NCBI GenBank assembly: GCA_020636095.1
Contig: JACJYN010000008.1
Span: 62,001 to 126,000, forward strand
DNA: 64,000 nt
Reading direction: 5' to 3'
From: Lewinellaceae bacterium
GTDB lineage: Bacteria; Bacteroidota; Bacteroidia; Chitinophagales; Saprospiraceae
In this document: positions 54,674 to 63,490 of the stretch, piece by piece
Layout: each line of letters begins with the position of its first letter
Position numbering within the stretch: position 1 is the stretch's first letter
Position numbers and translations under genes: made by a program
Notes under the pieces: model-generated
Seen by the model: only the letters and a program-made list of their open reading frames with translations
The model's database searches: none
What the model was told of the DNA's origin: nothing

Positions 54674-55393
54674 ATGAAATACATCACTACCCTCACTTTT
54701 GCCATTTTTCTGAGCACTGCCGCCTTTGCCCAGCTGGGCGTCAATGCCACCTACCGCACCAACAATGCCCAGGGCTGGCAATACGTCGGCGCCGGCCAGC
54801 CTGATCAGAGCCTGCTGCCGGAATCCGCCTTCGCCATTGGCCTGGATTACTGGATCCCGATGAAGGCTTACCGGATTGATTTTGCCCCCGAGCTCAACTT
54901 CAGCCGCATGAGTAATACCATAGCAATTGGGCGTGAGGCGGAAATCATAGAAGCGAGCCTCGACAATACCTGGCTCAGCCTCTTTTTAAATACCAACATC
55001 TACTTCCTCGACCTGGAAGGGGACTGCGACTGCCCGACGTTCTCCAAATCGGGAGGTACGTTTCAGAAAGGGCTCTTCCTGCAACTTTCACCGGGCGTTA
55101 CCTGGATGAACAACCAGGCAAAAACCACCGAAAAGGAGTCCGATTCTCAGCACTTCGCCTACAGCCTGGGCGCAGGCCTTGGACTGGACGTCGGGCTGTC
55201 GGATATCCTCACCCTGACTCCCTTCGCAGGGTTTCGGTACTACCTGCCCGCCCAGTGGGAGGGCCTGGATATCCTCAGAAACCTGGAGCCCCCAATTGGG
55301 CCAACAACAGCAGATGCCGTTCGGAATGAAGAAAGCAGCGTTCGCCAGTTCTACGCCGGGCTGCGGCTGGGATTGCGGCTGGATCAGCGGTGA
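54674..55393 (+). CDS. Outer-membrane beta-barrel protein, unknown function
   Basis: 239 residues. Signal peptide ends AAFAQ. Alternating beta strands follow (GVNATYRTNNAQGWQYVGAG, SAFAIGLDYWIPMKAYRIDF, APELNFSRMSN, YSLGAGLGLDVGLSDILTLT, PFAGFRYYLPAQWEGLDIL), ending FYAGLRLGLRLDQR. This fits an OmpA/PorT-type eight-strand barrel. A Cys pair (DCDCPTF) sits in a loop. It is divergent from rimO and convergent with the T9SS-tailed protein. Confidence 0.83.
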   Translation: MKYITTLTFAIFLSTAAFAQLGVNATYRTNNAQGWQYVGAGQPDQSLLPESAFAIGLDYWIPMKAYRIDFAPELNFSRMSNTIAIGREAEIIEASLDNTWLSLFLNTNIYFLDLEGDCDCPTFSKSGGTFQKGLFLQLSPGVTWMNNQAKTTEKESDSQHFAYSLGAGLGLDVGLSDILTLTPFAGFRYYLPAQWEGLDILRNLEPPIGPTTADAVRNEESSVRQFYAGLRLGLRLDQR

Positions 55394-55531
55394 AGGGCTG
55401 CCATTCTAACGTTGGACACGTTCACGGTTTGATTATTCGGCGTTCGAAGATCAACCGGGACGCTGCAATCCATTGGCTCCTAATAGTGTTCAACATCAGA
55501 CGGGTAGCCGCCTTTTGTGTTCTAAAAATAA

Positions 55532-55731
55532 ATGAATATGAACGAACAACTCAATCAAACAAATAGCCCCGCTGGGGTTTCCCTGGGAAACAAGTTCAGG
55601 CCAACGAAGCAGTAGTTATCGAAAACGGAGAGGAAGAAAGCTACCTTAAGGAAAGTATGTTATCACAAGGAGAGAAGCCGACAACGGTTGGAAGTGTGAA
55701 ACATGAGTTATGCGAATCAGGGGCTAACTGA
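55532..55731 (+). pseudogene. Possible small protein interrupted by one missing base
   Basis: An ATG at 55532 reads MNMNEQLNQTNSPAGVSLGN and stops at 55613. If GGGAAAC near 55587 had one more A, the frame would continue as KQVQANEAVVIENGEEESYL and on to a stop at 55731, giving about 66 residues. I recognise no family. It may be a real small gene with a sequence error, a decayed gene or chance. Confidence 0.25.
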
Positions 55732-55790
55732 TGATTTTTGTGCCTAAAGGCACCTTCATCAACTGATTTAACCCCTAATTCGCATGACTC
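55705..55790. repeat. 86-nt near-complete hairpin (structured RNA or bidirectional terminator)
   Basis: Left arm GAGTTATGCGAATCAGGGGC then TAA (55705-55727) pairs with the right arm 55768-55790 with three G-T-type mismatches. Inside it TGATGA pairs with TCATCA, and the tip is GTGCC-TAAA-GGCAC (55740-55753). It lies between two convergent genes. Confidence 0.65.
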
Positions 55791-55819
55791 GCTGCATAGT
55801 CTATGGCCGATAGAATACC

Positions 55820-57235
55820 TTACCGAACCAAACTCACTTTCTGAGTCAGGGTTCCTTCTTCCGTCCTAAGGCGGATTAAGTAAATGCCTGAACTCAATTG
55901 CTGTCCGCGTTCATCGGTCCCATCCCAGCTGTAGTCCTGCTGCCCGGCATCCAGGTATCCGGAATGCAGCGTGGCTAACCGCTGTCCGTTGAGGTTGAAG
56001 ATGTCCAGCGCCGCCGGCCCGGCCTCGGGCAGGTAGAAGCGAATAGACTGCTGCTCGCGGAAGGGGTTGGGGCTGGCGGTCAGTTGATAATTTTGAGGTG
56101 CGGCGGTTATCACGCCCGGGGCAGTGGGCGGAGCGGGGCGGGCCATGGAGCACACTACGATACCTTGGTTCAGCGCATCGATCAGGTTGTTTAACTGAGC
56201 AATGACATGATCGGCGGCATCAGACGGAATACCGTTGCCACTCTGGGCCTGTAAATAGTTGATGATGCTGTTCAGGGAAGGGACCGTCGCGTTGGTGTTG
56301 CCACTTGGGCAGAATCGGTTGAGTGCCAGTTCCAGCCTTCTGGTGATGCTCCTTTCAACGGAGGACCTGATGCCCAATCCTTCGACGTAGCCGATCAGAT
56401 AATTGATCACCCCGTTGATGCCGACGTTGGGGTCGCAGGCATCACCTGTACCGTCGAAGTCAAAGTCGGCCTGATCGGCATTGGCCGTTAGCGGGCAATT
56501 GTCATTTACGTCCATGACCTCATCATTGTCGTCGTCGTCGTCAACGTCATCACATACGCCGTCGCCATCGTTGTCAGGACAGAGGGATAAATTATCAAAG
56601 TATCCGTCGATAGAAGTGCCGGCGCGTGAGTAAGCAATTAATCTGATTCTTACCGTTCGTGTACCGGCCGGGGCTAGTTTTGAATCAGCGTAATAAGTCC
56701 ATACATTCCCAAGGTTATTTTCGCCGGTATCATAGGCATCCAAAACAGTTCCGCCAAGATTTCTGTATTCTACAATTATCCGGGCGCCGTCATTTGTTTC
56801 TTGTTCAAAGACTTGTGTGTAACCAGAAAAACTGAACGTTTGAGTTCCAGCTTCAATTGTTGCGGCAAAAGAGGAAACATCTACATCTTGATAAATTTCA
56901 TATGGCTGCCCGGCCCCGATACCCCCACACCCAGGAAAGAACAAATAATTACCTGATTGAGCCACGGGAAACCCATTCTGGTTACCAATAATCCTCCAAT
57001 TGTCGCTACCAAAACAATTAGTTCCTTCTGAAACAATAGTCCATCCACTACTTGTGGGATCAGACTCAGCACCAGGGTTGGATATTAGGTTCTGGCCAAT
57101 AATGTCCGCAGTAAATAGCATAAGAGAACAACAAAGGATAGCTACAGTTTTAAAACTGGCTCCCTTTGAGGGTAAATTACTCCTTTTATAAAAGGAGGTA
57201 ATAAACATCTTTGTTGAAATAACAAGTTTTTTCAC
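55820..57235 (-). CDS. Secreted protein with thrombospondin type 3-like repeats and T9SS type A tail
   Basis: 471 residues. A long N-region precedes a signal peptide ending DIIGQ. Residues ~50-215 are a jelly-roll-like domain (NLISNPGAESDPTSSGWTIV, YQDVDVSSFAATIEAGTQTF, RIRLIAYSRAGTSIDGYFDN). Next come calcium-binding DNDGDGVCDDVDDDDDNDEV-type repeats with NCPLTANADQADFDFDGTGD. A helical region (~275-370) is rich in Asn/Leu. The last ~85 residues are a T9SS sorting domain (ASPNPFREQQSIRFYLPEAG, DIFNLNGQRLATLHSGYLDA, DERGQQLSSGIYLIRLR). It is surface-exported; no enzymatic function is visible. Confidence 0.9.
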   Translation of the reverse strand: MKKLVISTKMFITSFYKRSNLPSKGASFKTVAILCCSLMLFTADIIGQNLISNPGAESDPTSSGWTIVSEGTNCFGSDNWRIIGNQNGFPVAQSGNYLFFPGCGGIGAGQPYEIYQDVDVSSFAATIEAGTQTFSFSGYTQVFEQETNDGARIIVEYRNLGGTVLDAYDTGENNLGNVWTYYADSKLAPAGTRTVRIRLIAYSRAGTSIDGYFDNLSLCPDNDGDGVCDDVDDDDDNDEVMDVNDNCPLTANADQADFDFDGTGDACDPNVGINGVINYLIGYVEGLGIRSSVERSITRRLELALNRFCPSGNTNATVPSLNSIINYLQAQSGNGIPSDAADHVIAQLNNLIDALNQGIVVCSMARPAPPTAPGVITAAPQNYQLTASPNPFREQQSIRFYLPEAGPAALDIFNLNGQRLATLHSGYLDAGQQDYSWDGTDERGQQLSSGIYLIRLRTEEGTLTQKVSLVR

Positions 57236-57880
57236 TTTTTTAAATTTTAAGGTGAAGAAAGAAATATGGATAACCAGTTTTTGCGGGAAGTCTTCGGATG
57301 AGGGGGGTGAGTTATCTGCGGCCCCACTTTTAATCTTTAGGGCCCGGAGAGAAATAACTTCCCAATTGATACGGCTGTTTGTCTGTAATGTTGCGTTACT
57401 TCCTGTGTTTCAGAGCATGTTTGGAGGTAGTCATTTTGGCTGCAAAACCCATCTCTTGGAACCTCACTTTGCCATTTTTTCCCCCCGTAGCGCTGCTATG
57501 GGGTGAAAAAATGCCTTCGTGAGAACCCAAAATCTGACTTTTTCGCTTCAAAAGCACCACCTCCAAACATGCTCTCAGGAAAAGCGGGATTGCGTAGCGC
57601 TGCTTCCGACATTTGTCGGAACAGGTTATGCTCCCTCCTCGCGTCCGGCCAAAAATGCACCACGTCGTCTGCGTAATTTTCCTGCAAAGAAAGGTGGATA
57701 AGATTGCTCATTCGTAATTGTATGATCGTAATGGTATATTTGGTGAGGATATAAAAGGTTACCAGGGTGCATTTAGAGATGTTCAAATTAGTTTTATAAG
57801 AAAACCCTCTACTGACAACAGGTGTTATTTTTTCAAATTTGCGAAAAACTGATTCGAACTTATATGAAAGGGGGTCTTTG
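57236..57880. other. 645-bp intergenic region holding a foldback element
   Basis: No credible gene. The centre is the long inverted repeat at 57412-57575. Just beyond lie a second copy of CGTAGCGCTGCT (57593-57604; the first is at 57486-57497) and a perfect 7-bp hairpin TTCCGAC-ATTT-GTCGGAA (57604-57621). Short open frames here are by-products of the repeat. Confidence 0.5.
57412..57575. mobile_element. 164-bp foldback (MITE-like) element with perfect 17-bp terminal inverted repeats
   Basis: AGAGCATGTTTGGAGGT at 57412-57428 is matched perfectly by ACCTCCAAACATGCTCT at 57559-57575. The halves between them also pair, at roughly 70%, around a centre near CGTAGCGCTGCTAT. No transposase is encoded. 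It resembles a non-autonomous element or a very large palindromic repeat; target-site duplications could not be assigned. Confidence 0.55.
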
Positions 57881-58759
57881 TCATTTCAGCCGTCTCCTTT
57901 TCATCTTCTGCTTATACAAGATCGTCCGCTCCGAGGCAATCCAAACAGAGGCGGGATCGATGTAATCCAATGCTTCAAACTGGGTCGGCCAGAGGCAGCG
58001 GGCGGCCTTCTGCCGCCTGATCTTACCTTTCAGGAAATCACTACCCTCGAACCCCGTCAGGACAAAAATATCCGCCGGAGTGATGGGAATAAAGCCGAGG
58101 AAGGGTTTGAACCAGTAGGCCAGCAGGGCGGCGCTCTGTCCGTCCGGGCTGATGGCAGCGGCGGTGACCACCCGTTTTTTCAGGTAGAGGCTGTCTTTCA
58201 GCGTTGCCGTATAAGTACCGGGCTGAGCTGGGAGCGTGTAGTGTTTGGTAAAAAAATTGCCCTGGCGCAGATGGTTTTTAGAAAAGAGGTGCAGGCTGTC
58301 CTGAAACCAGAAAAAAGCTTCCATATCGAAGTTTTGGTTTCGAGGCGCCGGCGGGAACAACTGCTGGTCCGGATAACGGAAAAGAATGGAATCCAGTTTT
58401 CGGGAAGCCGGGTTGTAGATATAAATGACGAGGTCTTGCCGCCGGTTGAGGTTGTTGCCGAAATCGCCGATGTAAATATTGCCCTGGCCATCGGCGGTGA
58501 GGTCTTCCCAGTCGCGGTTGAGGGCGCCGGGCAGGGGTTCTTTCCACAACAGCTCTCCCCTACTGTTGGTCAAAAACAACTCGGCGCCATGGCCCCCGTC
58601 ATTGTGCCACCACAGGCTGTCGGGCGCCGCCAGGTAAAGGCCGGAAACTTCGTTGAGTTCTTTGGGTAGTTTGCTTTTTTTCTTGCTGGGAAAATTTTGG
58701 CTGAGTAATGGAAAATGTAAGAATATTAATATTCCAAGAATAAGGTAATGTTTCATCAA
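57881..58759 (-). CDS. Secreted beta-propeller protein, unknown function
   Basis: 292 residues with a signal peptide ending PLLSQ. Blades are visible in NEVSGLYLAAPDSLWWHNDG, LFLTNSRGELLWKEPLPGAL, DWEDLTADGQGNIYIGDFGN and the closing TQFEALDYIDPASVWIASE. This pattern is common in Bacteroidota secreted proteins that resemble SMP-30/phytase-like esterase propellers; no catalytic residues can be assigned. It lacks a T9SS tail, so it is periplasmic or secreted by another route. It is the only gene in its neighbourhood on this strand. Confidence 0.82.
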   Translation of the reverse strand: MMKHYLILGILIFLHFPLLSQNFPSKKKSKLPKELNEVSGLYLAAPDSLWWHNDGGHGAELFLTNSRGELLWKEPLPGALNRDWEDLTADGQGNIYIGDFGNNLNRRQDLVIYIYNPASRKLDSILFRYPDQQLFPPAPRNQNFDMEAFFWFQDSLHLFSKNHLRQGNFFTKHYTLPAQPGTYTATLKDSLYLKKRVVTAAAISPDGQSAALLAYWFKPFLGFIPITPADIFVLTGFEGSDFLKGKIRRQKAARCLWPTQFEALDYIDPASVWIASERTILYKQKMKRRRLK

Positions 58760-58970
58760 AGTTTGTTTTAGAACAAAAAAAGGAAACTGTTTAGCTATCC
58801 GGGCGAAAAGGCCGTTTCAGAGCTAACCAAAATAATTACAAAAAAAGGAAATAAAAGCGAGTTTCATCTGGCACGCTTCTACCTCATTCCGGGTATTTTA
58901 CTCCAAATCCGGCCTTGCCCCTTGCCATTTTCCTCAAAATAGCCCACCTTGCATAACATATTATTTTTTT

Positions 58971-59054
58971 ATGAATTTCTTTTCAGTCCATACCATTTCA
59001 CCCATTTCTGTAGTCGTGATTATTACCCCACCGCTATCGGGAGGATGGTGTTGA
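58971..59054 (+). CDS. Branched-chain amino acid leader peptide (attenuator)
   Basis: A 27-codon frame starting ATG 58971 and ending TGA 59054 contains the run ISPISVVVIITPPLSGGWC: three Val and two Ile codons in a row, then Leu. This closely resembles the E. coli ilv operon leader, whose core reads ISVVVIIIPP. A terminator starts 25 nt after the stop and ilvD, ilvB and ilvN follow, so ribosome stalling on Val/Ile codons would control transcription. No Shine-Dalgarno sequence is seen, as usual in this phylum. The similarity in codon run and position makes chance unlikely. Confidence 0.8.
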   Translation: MNFFSVHTISPISVVVIITPPLSGGWC

Positions 59055-59079
59055 TCGAGATGAAAGACTCAGCAAAAAA

Positions 59080-59112
59080 GCCGTTCTCCCCGGAGAGCGG
59101 CTTTTTTTTTTT
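59080..59112 (+). terminator. ilv attenuator terminator
   Basis: GCCGTTCTCC (59080-59089) pairs with GGAGAGCGGC (59092-59101) with one G-T pair. Eleven T's follow, and six A's before the stem extend it. It lies 25 nt after the leader-peptide stop and about 236 nt before the ilvD start. Confidence 0.88.
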
Positions 59113-59348
59113 GCGGAAGCCGGAAAGGGGATACAAACCAGAACCGCCCCCTCGGCAGCCTTACGGTAATCGTAAGAAAGGGCAGCCTAAAGCACTACAT
59201 ACCAGCTATTTAAGTTGAATATCGACTAACTAAACATCGTAACAATATTTTATTTTAATTCGTTAATCGTAGTTGCCGCCATTACTTTTGAAATCCCTGT
59301 AGAGTTAACCAGAAACTGCAGGCGCCAAACGATAAAAATGACCATTAC

Positions 59349-61031
59349 ATGCCAGGGACAGAGCTAAACAAATACAGTAAACGAATCACACAGGACGATA
59401 CGCTACCGGGGGCGCAGGCCATGCTCTACGGCGTGGGCCTGACGGAAGAAGATATGAAGAAAGCGCAGGTAGGCATTGTCAGCACCGGCTGGGAAGGCAA
59501 TACCTGCAACATGCACCTCAACGGCCTGGCCGACCAGGTAAAGCAGGGCGTATATGACGCGGGGCTCATCGGGCTGATCTTCCATACGATCGGCGTAAGC
59601 GACGGCATGTCCATGGGCACCAGTGGCATGCGCTATTCGCTGCCCTCCCGGGATATCATTGCCGATTCTATTGAAACGGTCGCTTCCGCCCAGTGGTACG
59701 ACGCGATAGCCGCGGTAGTGGGTTGTGATAAAAACATGCCCGGCGCCATGATGGCCCTGGGCCGGCTCAACCGCCCGGGCATCCTGGTCTACGGCGGCAC
59801 CATCAGCCCGGGCCACTACGGTGGCAAGGCGCTGGACATCGTCTCTGCCTTTGAAGCGCTCGGGCAGCGCTTTGCCGGCCAGATGGAAGAGGAAGAATTC
59901 AAAGGCATCGTCAAAAATTCCTGCCCCGGCCCCGGCGCCTGCGGCGGTATGTATACGGCCAACACCATGGCCTCGGCCATCGAAGCGCTGGGCATGAGCC
60001 TGCCGTTCAACTCCTCCTACCCCGCGAACAAACCGGAAAAGGTAACCGACACGATGCGGGTGGGAGCGGCGCTCCGGCATTTGCTGGAAAAGGACATCAA
60101 ACCCCGGGATATTATGACCCGGGAGGCATTCGAAAATGCCCTCACCGTTATCACCGTCCTGGGCGGCTCCACCAACGCCGTGCTGCACATGATCGCCATT
60201 GCCAAATCGGTAGGCGTGCCGCTGTCCATCAACGATTTTCAGGACATCGGCGACAAGACGCCTTTCCTGGCAGACCTCAAGCCCAGCGGGCGCTACGTCA
60301 TGGAAGACCTCTATAACGCCGGAGGCGTGCCGGCGGTTATGAAACTGCTGCTGGAGGCCGGCTACCTGCACGGCGATTGCCTCACGGTAACCGGTAAAAC
60401 TATATCGGAAAACCTGGCGGAAGTCGACAGCCTGAAAGAAGGGCAGGATGTCATCCGGCCGCTTAGCAATCCCATCAAAAAATCGGGCCATATACAAATC
60501 CTGTTCGGCAACCTGGCGGAACAGGGGGCCGTGGCCAAGATCACCGGCAAGGAAGGAGAAATTTTTACGGGCAAAGCCCGCGTATTTGATGGAGAAGACG
60601 CCGCCAATACCGCCATCCGCAATAAGGAAGTCCGGGCCGGCGAAGTGATCGTCATCCGGTACTGCGGCCCGCGGGGAGCGCCGGGAATGCCGGAGATGCT
60701 CAAGCCTACTTCCGCTATTATGGGGGAAGGGCTGGGCAAGCAGGTAGCGCTCATTACCGATGGGCGCTTTTCGGGCGGCACCCACGGTTTTGTCGTCGGC
60801 CACATCACCCCCGAAGCCCAGGATGGCGGCCTGATCGCCCTGCTGCGCAACGGCGACCCCATCACCATCGATGCCGTCAATAATACCCTTTCCGCTCATC
60901 TGAGCGGCGAAGAAATAGCCGAGCGGAGAAAACACTGGCAAACGCCATCCATCAAGGCGGAGAGCGGGCTGTTGCTGAAATACGCCCGCAGTGTGTCATC
61001 CGCCAGCGAGGGTTGTGTGACGGATGAGTGA
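59349..61031 (+). CDS. ilvD: Dihydroxy-acid dehydratase
   Basis: 560 residues, the normal length. The Fe-S and Mg ligands lie in STGWEGNTCNMHLNGLADQV, VVGCDKNMPGAMMALGRLNR and CPGPGACGGMYTANTMASAI. DGRFSGGTHGFVVGHITPEA and GCVTDE near the C-terminus are also family features. It removes water from dihydroxy acids to give the 2-keto acids of valine and isoleucine. First structural gene after the leader; about 90 bp of GAG-rich simple sequence separates it from ilvB. Confidence 0.98.
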   Translation: MPGTELNKYSKRITQDDTLPGAQAMLYGVGLTEEDMKKAQVGIVSTGWEGNTCNMHLNGLADQVKQGVYDAGLIGLIFHTIGVSDGMSMGTSGMRYSLPSRDIIADSIETVASAQWYDAIAAVVGCDKNMPGAMMALGRLNRPGILVYGGTISPGHYGGKALDIVSAFEALGQRFAGQMEEEEFKGIVKNSCPGPGACGGMYTANTMASAIEALGMSLPFNSSYPANKPEKVTDTMRVGAALRHLLEKDIKPRDIMTREAFENALTVITVLGGSTNAVLHMIAIAKSVGVPLSINDFQDIGDKTPFLADLKPSGRYVMEDLYNAGGVPAVMKLLLEAGYLHGDCLTVTGKTISENLAEVDSLKEGQDVIRPLSNPIKKSGHIQILFGNLAEQGAVAKITGKEGEIFTGKARVFDGEDAANTAIRNKEVRAGEVIVIRYCGPRGAPGMPEMLKPTSAIMGEGLGKQVALITDGRFSGGTHGFVVGHITPEAQDGGLIALLRNGDPITIDAVNNTLSAHLSGEEIAERRKHWQTPSIKAESGLLLKYARSVSSASEGCVTDE

Positions 61032-61092
61032 AGGGTGAGGGGGTGAGAGAGTGAGAGAGTGAGGGGGGGTGAGGGGTGAGAGAAGGAAAGGA
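61032..61092. repeat. GAG-rich simple repeat between ilvD and ilvB
   Basis: GTGAGGGGGTGAGAGAGTGA with continuing GAGAG/GAGGG words fills the spacer. No structure of its own is visible; it is a low-complexity purine tract on the plus strand. Confidence 0.5.
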
Positions 61093-61124
61093 ATTTGAAT
61101 ATTCAACTCAGCAAGCATAAGGCC

Positions 61125-62867
61125 ATGAAACAAGAGAATCAGCATCAAAGTGAACAAACAGCAGTGGTTTCCAAGAAAGAAAAGATAAGCGGTGCGGAGG
61201 CGGTCCTTCGCTGCCTGCTTGAAGAAGGGGTCGATACGATCTTCGGCTACCCCGGCGGCGCCATCATGCCGGTATATGACGCCCTCTTTCACTATCAGGA
61301 CCGGCTGCGGCACATTCTACCGCGCCACGAGCAAGGCGCCATCCACGCCGCCGAAGGATACGCCCGGGTGACCCGCAGGACGGGCGTCTGCATGGCCACC
61401 TCCGGGCCCGGCGCCACCAACCTGATCACCGGCTTGGGCGATGCCATTCTGGACAGTACCCCACTGGTGTGCATTACGGGACAAGTGTTTTACAAGCTGC
61501 TCGGCACCGACGCTTTCCAGGAGATGGACGTCATCAACTGCACCATGCCGGTAACCAAGTGGAACTACCAGATCACGCGGGCGGAAGAGATTCCGGAGGT
61601 TTTTGCCAAGGCTTTCTTCGTCGCCAATTCGGGCCGCCCCGGCCCGGTAGTGATCGACATCACCAAGAACGCCCAGCAGGAAGCGCTGGAATTCGAATAC
61701 CATCCCCGCCCCTTCATCCGGTCGTATACTCCCTATCCCAAGCCAGACCCGGAAGCCCTGCAGGAAGCCGCCAATCTGATCAACCAGGCCAAACAGCCGA
61801 TGATCCTGGCCGGCCATGGCATTCAGATCGCGCATGCGCAGGAAGACTTTTTGAAGTTTGTGGAAAAGACGGGCATCCCGTTGGCCTGCACCATCCACGG
61901 CCTTTCGACCATCCCTTCCGACCATCCGCTGCACATGGGGATGCTGGGCATGCACGGCAACTACGGGCCCAACGTAATGCAAAACCGGTGCGATGTGCTG
62001 ATTGCTATCGGCATGCGCTTCGATGACCGGGTGACCGGCAATCTGGAGAAGTACGCCAAACAGGCTAAAGTCATCCATATCGAAATCGACTCCTCCGAGA
62101 TCAATAAGAACGTACACGCCAATGTGCCGATCCTCTCTGATGCCAAATTGGCGTTACAGCGCCTGCTGCCTCTGGTCAAAGAAAAATCCTACCCGGAATG
62201 GGCCGCCCGGTTCCGTGCCATGGATGAGATAGAATACCAAAAAGTAATCAGTAAGGACCTCAACCCCAGCCCCGAGGGGCATATCAAAATGGGCATGGCG
62301 GTGCGCGAAGTATCCAACCAGACGCAGGGCCTGGCCATCGTGGCCACCGATGTGGGCCAGCACCAGATGGCCGCCGCCCGCTACTACGAATACAAAAGTA
62401 CCAACCAGTGGGTCTCCTCAGGGGGCGCCGGCACTATGGGGTATGGATTGCCTGCCGCCTTTGGCGCCAAGATGGCCCATCCCGACAGGGAAGTGATCGC
62501 CTTTGTGGGCGACGGCGGCTTCCAGATGACCATTCAGGAACTGGGCATGTGCGCCCAATGGCACGTCGGGGTGAAGATCGTCCTGCTGGATAACAACTAC
62601 CTGGGCATGGTCCGCCAGTGGCAGCAACTCTTCTTCGACCGGCGCTATTCCTCCGTTGAGCTTCAAAACCCCGATTTTGTCAAGATCGCCGAGGGCTTTG
62701 GAGTAGCCGGCAAAACGATAGACCGGCCGGAGGACCTGAAAGGCGCCGTAGCCGAAATGCTGGCCCACGATGGCCCCTACCTGCTTCATATCCAGGTGGA
62801 GAAGGAGGAAAATGTCTTCCCCATGGTGCCGAGTGGCGCGGCGGTGGATGAGATTGTGCTGGAGTAG
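61125..62867 (+). CDS. ilvB: Acetolactate synthase, large catalytic subunit
   Basis: 580 residues from the ATG at 61125; an open TTG ten codons upstream gives no better start. The pyruvate domain starts at GAEAVLRCLLEEGVDTIFGY with PGGAIMPVYD; the catalytic Glu is in PRHEQGAIHAAEGYAR. The thiamine diphosphate motif GDGGFQMTIQELGMCAQWHV precedes NNYLGMVRQWQQLFF, and WVSSGGAGTMGYGLPAAFGA is typical of AHAS. It makes acetolactate and acetohydroxybutyrate. ilvN follows 76 bp later. Confidence 0.98.
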   Translation: MKQENQHQSEQTAVVSKKEKISGAEAVLRCLLEEGVDTIFGYPGGAIMPVYDALFHYQDRLRHILPRHEQGAIHAAEGYARVTRRTGVCMATSGPGATNLITGLGDAILDSTPLVCITGQVFYKLLGTDAFQEMDVINCTMPVTKWNYQITRAEEIPEVFAKAFFVANSGRPGPVVIDITKNAQQEALEFEYHPRPFIRSYTPYPKPDPEALQEAANLINQAKQPMILAGHGIQIAHAQEDFLKFVEKTGIPLACTIHGLSTIPSDHPLHMGMLGMHGNYGPNVMQNRCDVLIAIGMRFDDRVTGNLEKYAKQAKVIHIEIDSSEINKNVHANVPILSDAKLALQRLLPLVKEKSYPEWAARFRAMDEIEYQKVISKDLNPSPEGHIKMGMAVREVSNQTQGLAIVATDVGQHQMAAARYYEYKSTNQWVSSGGAGTMGYGLPAAFGAKMAHPDREVIAFVGDGGFQMTIQELGMCAQWHVGVKIVLLDNNYLGMVRQWQQLFFDRRYSSVELQNPDFVKIAEGFGVAGKTIDRPEDLKGAVAEMLAHDGPYLLHIQVEKEENVFPMVPSGAAVDEIVLE

Positions 62868-62942
62868 GATGGGGTAATTGTTATATTGTTGGATTATTTG
62901 CAATGCTCCTATGAAAATGGAGCAGGAAAAAAGGATAAGACA

Positions 62943-63479
62943 ATGGAAGAGAAGAATTATTATACCATAATCGTTTTTACGGAGAACCAATCGGGCCTGC
63001 TGTCGCGGGTAGTATCCGTTTTCAGCCGGCGCCACATCAATGTGGATAGCCTGACCACCAGCCGCTCCTCTATGCCCGGCATCCATCGGTTTACCATCGT
63101 AGTGAACGTGACGGAGATCATGGTCCGGAAGCTGGTCGCGCAATTGGAAAAACAGGTGGATGTACTCAAGGCTTTCTACTATGAGCCCGACGAGATCGTC
63201 TACCAGGAGCTGGCCCTGTACAAGGTGCCCACCCATATCTTCACCAACTCCACTAATGTAGAGCAGCTCATCCGCTCCCACAACGCCCGCGTGCTCGAAA
63301 TCGAGCCCGAGTACATCGTACTGGAAAAGACCGGCCACGAGAAGGAGACCGAAGCATTTTTCAAGGAATTGGAAAAGATCGGCATCTATGAATTTGTGCG
63401 CTCCGGGCGGATTGCCATCGTCAAGCCGATGGAGCGGCTGAATAAGTATTTGAAGTCGTTGGAGGAGGAGGCGGTGTAG
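62943..63479 (+). CDS. ilvN: Acetolactate synthase, small regulatory subunit
   Basis: 178 residues from the ATG at 62943. The ACT domain reads YYTIIVFTENQSGLLSRVVS, VFSRRHINVDSLTTSRSSMP and IHRFTIVVN, followed by the C-terminal regulatory domain (VLEIEPEYIVLEKTGHEKET, YEFVRSGRIAIVKPMERLNK). It activates IlvB and gives feedback sensitivity to valine. No ilvC follows; the next features are repeats and ung, so ketol-acid reductoisomerase must be encoded elsewhere. Confidence 0.95.
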   Translation: MEEKNYYTIIVFTENQSGLLSRVVSVFSRRHINVDSLTTSRSSMPGIHRFTIVVNVTEIMVRKLVAQLEKQVDVLKAFYYEPDEIVYQELALYKVPTHIFTNSTNVEQLIRSHNARVLEIEPEYIVLEKTGHEKETEAFFKELEKIGIYEFVRSGRIAIVKPMERLNKYLKSLEEEAV

Positions 63480-63490
63480 GGCTTGATAGG

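Noticed and set aside
57496..57786. 96-codon minus-strand frame over the foldback element
   Set aside because: Most of it is the inverted repeat itself; likely a by-product of a dispersed repeat.
58949..59218. 89-codon frame spanning the ilv attenuator
   Set aside because: It runs through the terminator and its T-run; the 27-codon leader in another frame explains the region better.
59403..60941. 512-codon open frame antisense to ilvD
   Set aside because: GC-rich third positions of ilvD leave the opposite strand open; the translation is low in family-like motifs and ilvD is certain.
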